A stretch of DNA of 64,000 bases. It comes from Streptomyces sp. MspMP-M5 (GTDB lineage Bacteria > Actinomycetota > Actinomycetes > Streptomycetales > Streptomycetaceae). The translations under genes were made by a program, and so were the position numbers. Location of the stretch: the NCBI RefSeq assembly GCF_000373585.1, contig NZ_KB891888.1, forward strand, positions 51,225 to 115,224, read 5' to 3'. Below the pieces are notes generated by a model, which searched no databases, was not told the origin of the DNA, and saw nothing but the letters and a program-made list of their open reading frames with translations. Within the stretch, counting starts at the first letter, position 1. Every line of letters starts with the position of its first letter. Below, piece after piece: positions 57,690-64,000 of this stretch.

Positions 57690-59350
57690 TCCGCTTCGAG
57701 GAGGTCTCGGTCACCTATGGGGATGCCGCCGCGCCGGCCGTCCAGGGGGTCGACCTGACCGTGCCCGAGGGGGAGCTGTGCCTCCTCGTCGGCCCGTCCG
57801 GGGTCGGCAAGTCGACGCTGCTGAACGCCGTGTGCGGGCTGGTGCCGCACTTCACCGGCGGCACCCTGCGCGGCCGGGTCACCGTCGACGGGCGGGACAC
57901 CCGCACCCATCCGCCGCGTGAACTGGCCGATGTGGTCGGGACGGTGGGCCAGGACCCGCTGGCGCACTTCGTCACCGACACCGTCGAGGACGAACTGGCC
58001 TACGGCATGGAGTCGCTGGGGCTCGCCCCGGACGTGATGCGCCGCCGGGTCGAGGAGACCCTGGACCTGCTGGGCCTGGCCGAGCTGCGGGACCGGGCCG
58101 TCCGCACGCTGTCCGGCGGGCAGATGCAGCGGGTGGCGATCGGTTCGGTGCTGACGACCCATCCCAAGGTCCTGGTGCTGGACGAGCCGACGTCGGCACT
58201 GGACCCGGCGGCCGCCGAGGAGGTGCTGGCGGTGCTGCAGCGGCTGGTGCACGACCTGGGGACGACGGTGCTGATGGCCGAACACCGGCTGGAGCGGGTG
58301 GTGCAGTACGCGGACCAGGTGATCCTGCTGCCGGGGCCCGGCGCGGCCCCGGTGATGGGCGATCCGGCCGGCATGATGGCCGCTTCGCCCGTACGGCCGC
58401 CGGTGGTCGAGCTGGGCCGGCTGGCCGGCTGGGCACCGCTGCCGCTGTCGGTGCGGGACGCCCGCCGGAAGGCGACCCCGCTGCGGGAGCGGCTGTCGGC
58501 GGTGGCCGCGCCGGCTCCCGGACCGGCGGCCGGGCCGGGAGCCGGACCCGGCGGCGGACCGGGAGCCGAACCGGGGGCGGGCGCGGAGCCGGTCGCCGCG
58601 GTCGTGGGTCTCGGCGTCCACCGGGACCGCACTCCGGTGCTGCACGGCGTCGGGCTGACCGTCCGGCCCGGTGAGACCGTCGCCCTGATGGGACGCAACG
58701 GTGCCGGCAAGTCCACGCTGCTGCGCACGCTGGTCGGGATGCATCCGCCGTCGGCGGGGTCGGTGCGGGTCGGGGGCGCCGCCCCGCACAAGGCCCGGCC
58801 GCGGGAGCTGCTGCGCCGGGTCGGGCTGGTGCCGCAGGAGCCGCGGGACCTGCTGTCGGCCGACACCGTGGCGGCGGAGTGCACCGCGGCGGACCGGGAC
58901 GCGGACGCACCCGCCGGGAGCTGCCGCAAGCTCGTCGCGCGGCTGCTGCCCGGGGTGCCGGACGCGGCCCACCCGCGGGATCTGTCCGAGGGACAGCGGC
59001 TGGCGCTGGCACTGGCGGTCGTACTGACCGCCCGTCCGCCACTGCTGCTGCTCGACGAGCCCACCCGCGGCCTGGACTACGCGGCCAAGGCCCGGCTGGT
59101 CGAGGTGGTGCGGGGGCTGGCCGCCGAGGGTCAGGCGTGCGTGCTGGCCACCCACGATGTGGAGCTGGCCGCCGAACTCGCCCACCGAGTGGTGATCCTG
59201 GCGGACGGGGAGGTCGTCGCGGACGGTCCGACCGAGGACGTGGTGGTCTCCTCCCCGGCGTTCGCGCCGCAGGTCGCCAAGGTGCTGGCGCCGCTGCCGT
59301 GGCTGACCGTCGCGCAGGTGGCCCGTTCCCTGGAAGGGGCCTCGGCGTGA
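57686..59350 (+). CDS. ECF transporter ATPase, two ATP-binding domains fused
   Basis: The start is GTG 57686, overlapping the CbiQ stop (GTGA), with AAGGAG upstream. The 554-residue protein holds two complete ABC ATPase domains. The first has Walker A GPSGVGKST at 36, signature LSGGQMQR, and Walker B LVLDEPTSAL. The second has Walker A GRNGAGKST at 336, LSEGQRLALAL as signature, and LLLLDEPTRGLDY. A Pro/Gly/Ala linker (about 275-308) joins them. In typical ECF systems EcfA1 and EcfA2 are separate; here both are one chain. It powers vitamin uptake with the flanking T and S components. Confidence 0.92.
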   Translation: MIRFEEVSVTYGDAAAPAVQGVDLTVPEGELCLLVGPSGVGKSTLLNAVCGLVPHFTGGTLRGRVTVDGRDTRTHPPRELADVVGTVGQDPLAHFVTDTVEDELAYGMESLGLAPDVMRRRVEETLDLLGLAELRDRAVRTLSGGQMQRVAIGSVLTTHPKVLVLDEPTSALDPAAAEEVLAVLQRLVHDLGTTVLMAEHRLERVVQYADQVILLPGPGAAPVMGDPAGMMAASPVRPPVVELGRLAGWAPLPLSVRDARRKATPLRERLSAVAAPAPGPAAGPGAGPGGGPGAEPGAGAEPVAAVVGLGVHRDRTPVLHGVGLTVRPGETVALMGRNGAGKSTLLRTLVGMHPPSAGSVRVGGAAPHKARPRELLRRVGLVPQEPRDLLSADTVAAECTAADRDADAPAGSCRKLVARLLPGVPDAAHPRDLSEGQRLALALAVVLTARPPLLLLDEPTRGLDYAAKARLVEVVRGLAAEGQACVLATHDVELAAELAHRVVILADGEVVADGPTEDVVVSSPAFAPQVAKVLAPLPWLTVAQVARSLEGASA

Positions 59351-60186
59351 CGGCGCCGGCCCGGCGGGTGCGTGCGGTGCGGCTCGGTCCGCGGTCGGTC
59401 GCCGCGCTGTGTCTGGTGTCGGCGAGCGGTGTGGTGGCCTTCGGCTGGCCGTTGCTGGCTGGTTCGGCCTCCGGGCTCGCGCATTCGCAGGACGCTCCGT
59501 GGCTGTTCGCCGCGCTGTTGCCGCTGCTGCTGGCGGTGGTGGTGGCCACCATCGCCGACAGCGGCCTGGATGCCAAGGCGATCGCGATGCTCGGGGTGCT
59601 GGCCGCGGCGGGCGCGGCGTTGCGGCCGCTGGGCGCGGGGACCGCGGGGATCGAGCCGATGTTCTTCCTGATGGTGCTGTCGGGGCGGGTGCTGGGGCCC
59701 GGTTTCGGTTTTGTGCTGGGGTCGGTGGCGATGTTCGCCTCGGCGCTGCTGACGGGCGGTGTCGGACCATGGATGCCGTTCCAGATGCTGTCGATGGGCT
59801 GGGTGTCGATGGGGGCGGGGCTACTGCCGGGGCCCGACCGGGTCCGGGGCCGGCGCGAGCTGCTCCTGCTGGCGGGGTACGGAGCGGTGGCGTCGGTCGG
59901 CTACGGCCTGGTGATGAACCTCCAGGGCTGGCCGTACATCGGCGGGCTGGCGTCCGGGGTGTCGTTCGTGCCGGGCGATCCACTCTCCGCCAACCTGACG
60001 CGCTATCTGGCGTACTGCCTGGCGACGTCTCTGGGGTGGGACCTGCCGCGGGCGGTGGTCACCGTCGTGCTCACGCTGACGCTCGGCGGCACGGTGCTGA
60101 AGGCGCTGCGGCGGGCGACGCGCCGGGCGGCGTTCGAGGCACCGGTGGCGTTCGTGGACCCGGCCGGGCCGGCGGGACGGTCCTGA
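59347..60186 (+). CDS. ECF transporter S component (CbrT-like)
   Basis: The start is GTG 59347, overlapping the ATPase stop (GTGA). The 279-residue protein has six hydrophobic helices (for example AALCLVSASGVVAFGWPLLA, FAALLPLLLAVVVATIAD, MLGVLAAAGAALRPLGAG, GFVLGSVAMFASALLTGGVG) and the substrate-component pattern FFLMVLSGRVLGPGFGFVLG. With the upstream riboswitch its substrate is most likely cobalamin or a precursor, as in the CbrT systems described for other bacteria. The complete T-A-A-S set is present in one operon. Confidence 0.88.
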   Translation: MTAPARRVRAVRLGPRSVAALCLVSASGVVAFGWPLLAGSASGLAHSQDAPWLFAALLPLLLAVVVATIADSGLDAKAIAMLGVLAAAGAALRPLGAGTAGIEPMFFLMVLSGRVLGPGFGFVLGSVAMFASALLTGGVGPWMPFQMLSMGWVSMGAGLLPGPDRVRGRRELLLLAGYGAVASVGYGLVMNLQGWPYIGGLASGVSFVPGDPLSANLTRYLAYCLATSLGWDLPRAVVTVVLTLTLGGTVLKALRRATRRAAFEAPVAFVDPAGPAGRS

Positions 60187-60522
60187 CGGACCCGCGCGGG
60201 AGCCGGGCGGCGCGGCCGGGATCACCGCCTGCACCACCGGCGGGGCGGCGGTACGGGCAGCGGTACGGGCGGCGACAGTACGGGTGACGGCGGGATGGGA
60301 CGCGTGGTGCGGAGTGGTCTTCTTCATGGCTCCGACGCTACGGCGGCCCGGCCCGCCGCGGCATGCGGGTCGACCCCCAACTCCCTCGGGGTTTCCCCCA
60401 GTTCCACTCTCAGGGCCCGGCCGGGCGACCGTGCGCCGGGCGGCCGGGCGCCCCTCCGGCCGGGCAACCGTGCAACCGACCGGCCCCGGCAGGGGACGCC
60501 CCTCCGCCCGCCCCCGCCGACG
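60187..60522. other. 336-bp region between ECF S component and thiolase
   Basis: No gene is supported. A triple GGTACGGGCAGC-like repeat lies near 60249-60290, and further imperfect GC repeats (CCGGGC) follow. Both flanking genes converge here, so transcription ends are expected, but no clear terminator stem was found. Confidence 0.4.
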
Positions 60523-61692
60523 CTACAGCCGCTGAATGATCGTCCCCGTCGCCAGCGCCCCGCCCGCGCACATGGTGATCAGGGCGAACTCCTTGTCCCG
60601 GCGCTCCAGTTCGTGCAGGGCCGTGGTGAGGAGGCGGGCGCCGGTGGCACCGACCGGGTGGCCCAGGGCGATGGCGCCGCCGTTGACGTTGACCTTCTCC
60701 AGGTCCTGGTCGAAGACCTGCGCCCAGGAGAGCACCACGGAGGCGAACGCCTCGTTGATCTCGACCAGGTCGATGTCCCTCAGCGACATCCCGGCCTTGC
60801 CCAGGACGGCCCGGGTGGCGTCGATCGGCCCGTCGAGGTGGAAGTGCGGGTCGGAGCCGACGAGCGCCTGGGCGACGATGCGGGCCCGGGGCCGCAGCCG
60901 GAGGGCGCGGGCCATCTTCTTGGAGGCCCACAGCAGGGCGGCGGCGCCGTCGGAGATCTGCGAGGAGTTGCCGGCGGTGTGGACGGCGGTGGGCATCACC
61001 GGCTTGAGGCCGGCGAGGGCCTCCATGTCGGTGTCGCGCAGGCCCTCGTCGCGGTCGACCAGCCGCCACATGCCCTGGCCGGCGGCCTGTTCGTCCTCGG
61101 TGGTGGGGACCTGGACGGCGAAGGTCTCCCGTTTGAAACGCTCCTCGGCCCAGGCGGTGGCGGCCCGCTCCTGGGAGAGCAGGCCGAGCGTGTCGACGTT
61201 CTCGCGGGTCAGTCCCCGGTGGCGGGCGATCCGCTCGGCGGCCTCGAACTGGTTGGGCAGATCGACGTTCCACTCGTCGGGCCAGGGTTTGCCGGGGCCG
61301 TGCTTGGAGCCGCTGCCGAGCGGGACGCGGGACATCGCCTCGACGCCGCAGCCGATACCGATGTCGATGACACCGCCCGCGATCATGTTGGCGACCATGT
61401 GGTTGGCCTGCTGGGAGGAGCCGCACTGGCAGTCCACGGTGGTGGCGGCGGTCTCGTAGGGCAGGCCCATGGTGAGCCAGGCGTTGCGGGCGGGGTTCAT
61501 GGACTGCTCGCCGGCGTGGGTGACGGTGCCGCCGACGATCTGTTCCACGCAGTCGGGCTGGATGCCGGTGCGGGCGAGGAGTTCGCGGTACGTCTCACCC
61601 AGGAGGTAGGCGGGGTGGAGGTTGGCGAGCGCGCCCTGGCGCCGGCCGATGGGGGTGCGTACTGCTTCGACGATGACGGGTTCCGCGGCCAT
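60523..61692 (-). CDS. Thiolase, FadA5-like (steroid 3-ketoacyl-CoA thiolase)
   Basis: This 389-residue thiolase has the nucleophilic Cys in TTVDCQCGSSQQANHMVAN (residue 90), NEAFASVVLSWAQV, GGAIALGHPVGATGAR (catalytic His) and MCAGGALATG (acid/base Cys). Its whole sequence closely follows mycobacterial FadA5, including VRTPIGRRQG, THAGEQSMNPARNAWLT, DLPNQFEAAERIARHRG and YHLDGPI-type FHLDGPIDATRAVLGKAGM. FadA5 shortens cholesterol side-chain 3-ketoacyl-CoA. It is divergent from the CYP125-like P450, with KstR-like sites in between. Confidence 0.9.
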   Translation of the reverse strand: MAAEPVIVEAVRTPIGRRQGALANLHPAYLLGETYRELLARTGIQPDCVEQIVGGTVTHAGEQSMNPARNAWLTMGLPYETAATTVDCQCGSSQQANHMVANMIAGGVIDIGIGCGVEAMSRVPLGSGSKHGPGKPWPDEWNVDLPNQFEAAERIARHRGLTRENVDTLGLLSQERAATAWAEERFKRETFAVQVPTTEDEQAAGQGMWRLVDRDEGLRDTDMEALAGLKPVMPTAVHTAGNSSQISDGAAALLWASKKMARALRLRPRARIVAQALVGSDPHFHLDGPIDATRAVLGKAGMSLRDIDLVEINEAFASVVLSWAQVFDQDLEKVNVNGGAIALGHPVGATGARLLTTALHELERRDKEFALITMCAGGALATGTIIQRL

Positions 61693-61748
61693 GACTCAAC
61701 TCGTCCTCTCCTCGCGTCCGCGGGCGTCCCGGCGCCCACGGAGGGAAG

Positions 61749-61768
61749 AACTAGTACGCGTTCTAGTT
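61749..61768 (-). promoter_or_regulatory. KstR-like operator F
   Basis: The 20-bp dyad AACTAGTACGCGTTCTAGTT is palindromic except at one base pair. Its core TAGTACGCGTTCTA deviates from TNNAACNNGTTNNA at one position. It lies about 57 bases before the thiolase start. Confidence 0.7.
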
Positions 61769-61816
61769 CCGCGAACAGTCTCTTGAGCGGTTCGGTGCGG
61801 CGCAAGAGGGCTGCAG

Positions 61817-61836
61817 GCCACTTGTGCACAAGTGGC
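61817..61836. promoter_or_regulatory. Perfect 20-bp palindrome of unknown regulator
   Basis: GCCACTTGTGCACAAGTGGC is fully self-complementary. A further half-site GCCACTTGT follows at 61852-61860, touching operator G. It does not fit the KstR motif and suggests a second regulator acting on the thiolase-P450 divergent promoter. Confidence 0.6.
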
Positions 61837-61859
61837 GTTGCCATGACCCTTGCCACTTG

Positions 61860-61873
61860 TAGAACTCGTTACT
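61860..61873 (+). promoter_or_regulatory. KstR-like operator G (imperfect)
   Basis: TAGAACTCGTTACT fits all but the last fixed position of TNNAACNNGTTNNA. It is 101 bases before the P450 ATG (61974). Confidence 0.6.
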
Positions 61874-61973
61874 ACCTTCACCGCGACCTGCATCTGATGG
61901 GCCGTCAGCCAAGCTGTTGGCCGGACGACGGTGCCGTCAGGGCGTCCCACGTCAGCTGGACCAGGAGTCGCCG

Positions 61974-63206
61974 ATGCACTGCCCCGCGCTGCCCGAAGGG
62001 TTCGACTTCACCGACCCCGACGTCTACCAGTCCCGGGTCCCGCTCCCGGAGTTCGCCCGGCTGCGCCGGACCGCGCCGGTGTGGTGGAACGCCCAGCCAC
62101 ACGGCATCGCCGGCTTCGACGACGACGGCTACTGGGTCGTCACCCGCCATCCGGACGTCAAGGAGGTCTCCACCAAACCGGAGGTGTTCTCGGCCAATCT
62201 CAACACCTCGATCATCCGGTTCAATCCGACCATCTCCCGGGACCAGATCGAGGTCCAGAAGCTGATCATGCTGAACATGGACCCGCCGGAGCACACCCGG
62301 GTCCGCCAGATCGTCCAGCGCGGCTTCACCCCGCGGGCCATCCGCGCCCTGGAGGAGGCACTGCGCCGGCGCGCCGGGCACATCGTCGAGGAGGCCCGGC
62401 ACAAGGGCTCCGGCGACTTCGTCACCGACGTCGCCTGCGAACTCCCCCTCCAGGCGATCGCCGAGCTCATCGGCGTCCCGCAGGAGGACCGGGCCCGGAT
62501 CTTCGAGTGGTCGAACAAGATGATCGCCTACGACGACCCGGAACTGGCCATCACCGAGGAGGTCGGCACCAACGCGGCCATGGAGCTGATCTCGTACGCG
62601 ATGAACCTCGCCGTGGCCCGCAAGGAGTGCCCGGCCAAGGACATCGTCAGCCGGCTGGTGGCGGCCGAGCACGAGGGGAACCTCGGCTCCGACGAGTTCG
62701 GGTTCTTCGTGCTGCTGCTGGCGGTGGCCGGCAACGAGACCACCCGCAACGCCATCACCCACGGCATGCACGCCTTCCTCACCCACCCCGACCAGTGGGA
62801 GCTCTACAAGCGCGAGCGCCCGGCGACCGCCGCCGAGGAGATCGTGCGGTGGGCGACCCCGGTGGTCTCCTTCCAGCGCACCGCCACCCAGGACACCGAG
62901 TTGGGCGGCGCGCACATCAGGAAGGGCCAGCGGGTCGGGATCTTCTACTCCTCCGCCAACCACGACCCTTCAGTCTTCGACCGGCCCGACGTCTTCGACA
63001 TCACCCGCGATCCCAACCCCCATCTGGGCTTCGGCGGCGGCGGTCCGCACTTCTGCCTGGGCAAGTCCCTGGCCGTGCTGGAGATCGACCTGATCTTCAA
63101 CGCCCTCGCGGACGCCGTGCCCGGCATCTCGCTGGCCGGTGACCCACGCCGGCTGCGCTCCGCCTGGCTCAACGGGGTCAAGGAACTCCAGGTGCGCTAC
63201 CGCTGA
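61974..63206 (+). CDS. Cytochrome P450, CYP125 family-like (steroid C26-monooxygenase)
   Basis: The start is ATG 61974 with AGGAG seven bases upstream. The 410-residue P450 has the I-helix AGNETTRN near 252, the K-helix E-x-x-R in EEIVRWATPVVSFQRTA, and the haem loop FGGGGPHFCLGKSLA (Cys near 361). Sequence runs such as LPEGFDFTDPDVYQSRVPLP, QDIEVQ-type DQIEVQKLIMLNMD, DEFGFFVLLLAVAGNETTRN and RLRSAWLNGVKELQV closely parallel Mycobacterium tuberculosis CYP125A1, which hydroxylates C26 of cholesterol and cholestenone. It needs ferredoxin, presumably 50897-51136. Operators F and G and an unknown palindrome lie upstream. Confidence 0.9.
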   Translation: MHCPALPEGFDFTDPDVYQSRVPLPEFARLRRTAPVWWNAQPHGIAGFDDDGYWVVTRHPDVKEVSTKPEVFSANLNTSIIRFNPTISRDQIEVQKLIMLNMDPPEHTRVRQIVQRGFTPRAIRALEEALRRRAGHIVEEARHKGSGDFVTDVACELPLQAIAELIGVPQEDRARIFEWSNKMIAYDDPELAITEEVGTNAAMELISYAMNLAVARKECPAKDIVSRLVAAEHEGNLGSDEFGFFVLLLAVAGNETTRNAITHGMHAFLTHPDQWELYKRERPATAAEEIVRWATPVVSFQRTATQDTELGGAHIRKGQRVGIFYSSANHDPSVFDRPDVFDITRDPNPHLGFGGGGPHFCLGKSLAVLEIDLIFNALADAVPGISLAGDPRRLRSAWLNGVKELQVRYR

Positions 63207-63558
63207 GGGTGAGTACCGCCAGGGTGAGCACCTCGACGGCGCCGACGCCGAGCAATGCGGCCACCATGCGGCGCCGCAGCCTGCGGTAGACGTCCTCGTA
63301 CTCGGTCCGCAGGGCGGCACTGCGGACCGCGACGCGCTCGCAGTAGGAACGGGACTGCGCGCGCTGCTCCCGGCAGTACTGGCGGACGACGTCCGCACGC
63401 TGGGACGCGGTGAGCCAGGGCAGCCGGGCGCAGAATTCCTCCGCCCGGCTGCGGGCCCGCTCTTCTTCCGCCGCCCACAGCAGATAACCCTCGATCTCAT
63501 TGATCGCCGCCGCCATCGGGCGATTCTCTCCCCCGCCGTTCTCGTCGGCCCTGGGCAT
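63178..63558 (-). CDS. Hypothetical protein upstream-coupled to cytochrome oxidase locus
   Basis: Two starts are possible: ATG 63558 (GGGAG six bases upstream) and ATG 63516 (GGGGGAGAG). I use the longer, 126 residues. The sequence has MAAAINEIEGYLLWAAEEER, ARLPWLTASQRADVVRQYCR, LRTEYEDVYRRLRRR and one C-terminal membrane segment (AALLGVGAVEVLTLAVLTL). It resembles small Streptomyces proteins found next to ctaD; its function is unknown. The 3' end overlaps the convergent P450 gene by 29 bases, so transcripts would be antisense there. Confidence 0.7.
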   Translation of the reverse strand: MPRADENGGGENRPMAAAINEIEGYLLWAAEEERARSRAEEFCARLPWLTASQRADVVRQYCREQRAQSRSYCERVAVRSAALRTEYEDVYRRLRRRMVAALLGVGAVEVLTLAVLTLSGSAPGVP

Positions 63559-63595
63559 TTCCTGCTCCCTCACGACTCCCTCACCGTCGATTTCC

Positions 63596-64000
63596 TCACC
63601 GTTCGATCGCGGCCGCGACATCGGGGTGGTGCAGATCGAACGCCGGGGATTCGGAGCGAATGCGCGGCAGGGTGCGGAAGTTGTGCCGCGGCGGCGGGCA
63701 GGAGGTCGCCCACTCCAGCGAGCGGCCATATCCCCACGGGTCGTCCACCACGATCTTCTCGCCGTACTTGGCGGTCTTCCAGACGTTGTAGAAGAACGGC
63801 AGGATCGACAGGCCCAGCAGGAACGAGAAGAGAGACGAGACGGTGTTGAGCGTGGTGAAGCCGTCGGCGGCGAGATAGTCGGGAATGCGGCGCAGCATTC
63901 CTTTCGCGCCGAGCCAGTGCTGGACGAGGAACGTGCCGTGGAAGCCGATGAACAGCGTCCAGAACGTGATCTTGCCCAGCCGCTCGTCCAGCATCTTGCC
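63596..64000 (-). CDS. ctaD: Cytochrome c oxidase subunit I (aa3-type), C-terminal part
   Basis: The frame is open to the window edge; 134 C-terminal residues are visible. LGKITFWTLFIGFHGTFLVQ, HWLGAKGMLRRIPDY and FTTLNTVSSLFSFLLGLSIL are helices XI and XII of CtaD with the family's GMLRRIPDY loop. The tail WGYGRSLEWATSCPPPRHNF is typical for actinobacterial aa3-type oxidase. The catalytic haem-copper His ligands are upstream and outside this window. It is part of the respiratory chain in the cytoplasmic membrane. The small gene at 63178-63558 follows it by 37 bases and may be co-transcribed. Confidence 0.93.
   Translation of the reverse strand, partial: GKMLDERLGKITFWTLFIGFHGTFLVQHWLGAKGMLRRIPDYLAADGFTTLNTVSSLFSFLLGLSILPFFYNVWKTAKYGEKIVVDDPWGYGRSLEWATSCPPPRHNFRTLPRIRSESPAFDLHHPDVAAAIER

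Noticed and set aside
59821..60327. Minus-strand ORF starting MKKTTPHHASHP upstream of the thiolase end
   Set aside because: It has a plausible ATG, but most of its length is antisense to the ECF S component and has no structure or conserved motif.
61817..61836. 20-bp palindrome as a KstR2 site
   Set aside because: The KstR2 motif has CAAG before CTTG; here the order is CTTG then CAAG, so it does not fit.
1..64000. tRNA or rRNA genes
   Set aside because: I looked for cloverleaf-like TTCGA loops with acceptor pairs and rRNA signature stretches and found none. The TTCGA at 47567 and similar sites lack the surrounding stems.

Overview
The window reads as a piece of a Streptomyces (or very close actinomycete) chromosome. 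G+C is very high with strong third-position G/C bias, GTG starts are frequent, neighbouring genes are coupled by ATGA/GTGA/TGATG overlaps, some promoters look leaderless, and the gene content is typical (LCP protein, RNase HI-phosphatase fusion, mycothiol-dependent DinB-fold protein, F420 LLM oxidoreductase, ALF-repeat secreted proteins, DmdR1-type iron box). No tRNA, rRNA or CRISPR array was seen.

Region 1 (1-14.3 kb) is accessory. An LCP gene ends at an IS5-family element that sits beside a 19-bp relic of the same IS end. It is followed by a propeller protein and then a run of secreted proteins: an FG-GAP protein, an ALF-repeat/AbfB protein, two ricin-lectin paralogues, another ALF protein, and a 1,352-residue ALF/coiled-coil polymorphic toxin with a lower-GC C-terminal tip and a small zinc-ribbon-like candidate immunity gene. 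A strong terminator and a decayed IS66-family transposase close the island next to rnpB.

Region 2 (14.3-25.6 kb) is conserved housekeeping: RNase P RNA, a MerR regulator with a textbook 19-bp-spacer leaderless promoter, an RNB exonuclease, YaaA, KDPG aldolase, the RNase HI-phosphatase / zinc-ribbon / Nif3 operon (the zinc-ribbon gene appears to start with CTG), and a siderophore-binding lipoprotein behind an iron box.

Region 3 (25.6-63.2 kb) is dominated by what I read as a KstR-type steroid (or isoprenoid side-chain) catabolic regulon. A KstR orthologue (47701-48339) is present. Sites fitting TNNAACNNGTTNNA, exactly or nearly, occur in front of five transcription units: MaoC hydratase-alcohol dehydrogenase-SDR; fused FadE34-like acyl-CoA dehydrogenase-Ltp thiolase; glycosyltransferase-methyltransferase-alpha/alpha-barrel protein (divergent from kstR); aldehyde dehydrogenase-ferredoxin divergent from an MBL hydrolase; and FadA5-like thiolase divergent from a CYP125-like P450. 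Interspersed are unrelated genes: an ABC-2 exporter with a DesKR-like two-component pair, an MFS pump, an amidase, an LLM oxidoreductase, and an XRE/TPR regulator divergent from three tiny coupled genes.

Region 4 (54-60.2 kb) is a cobalamin-riboswitch operon: a surface-anchored alpha/alpha-barrel protein resembling the intrinsic factor/transcobalamin fold, an SCO2322-like secreted protein, CbiQ-type T component, fused double ECF ATPase and S component. It is most simply a vitamin B12 uptake system. The window ends in the 3' part of ctaD (cytochrome c oxidase subunit I).
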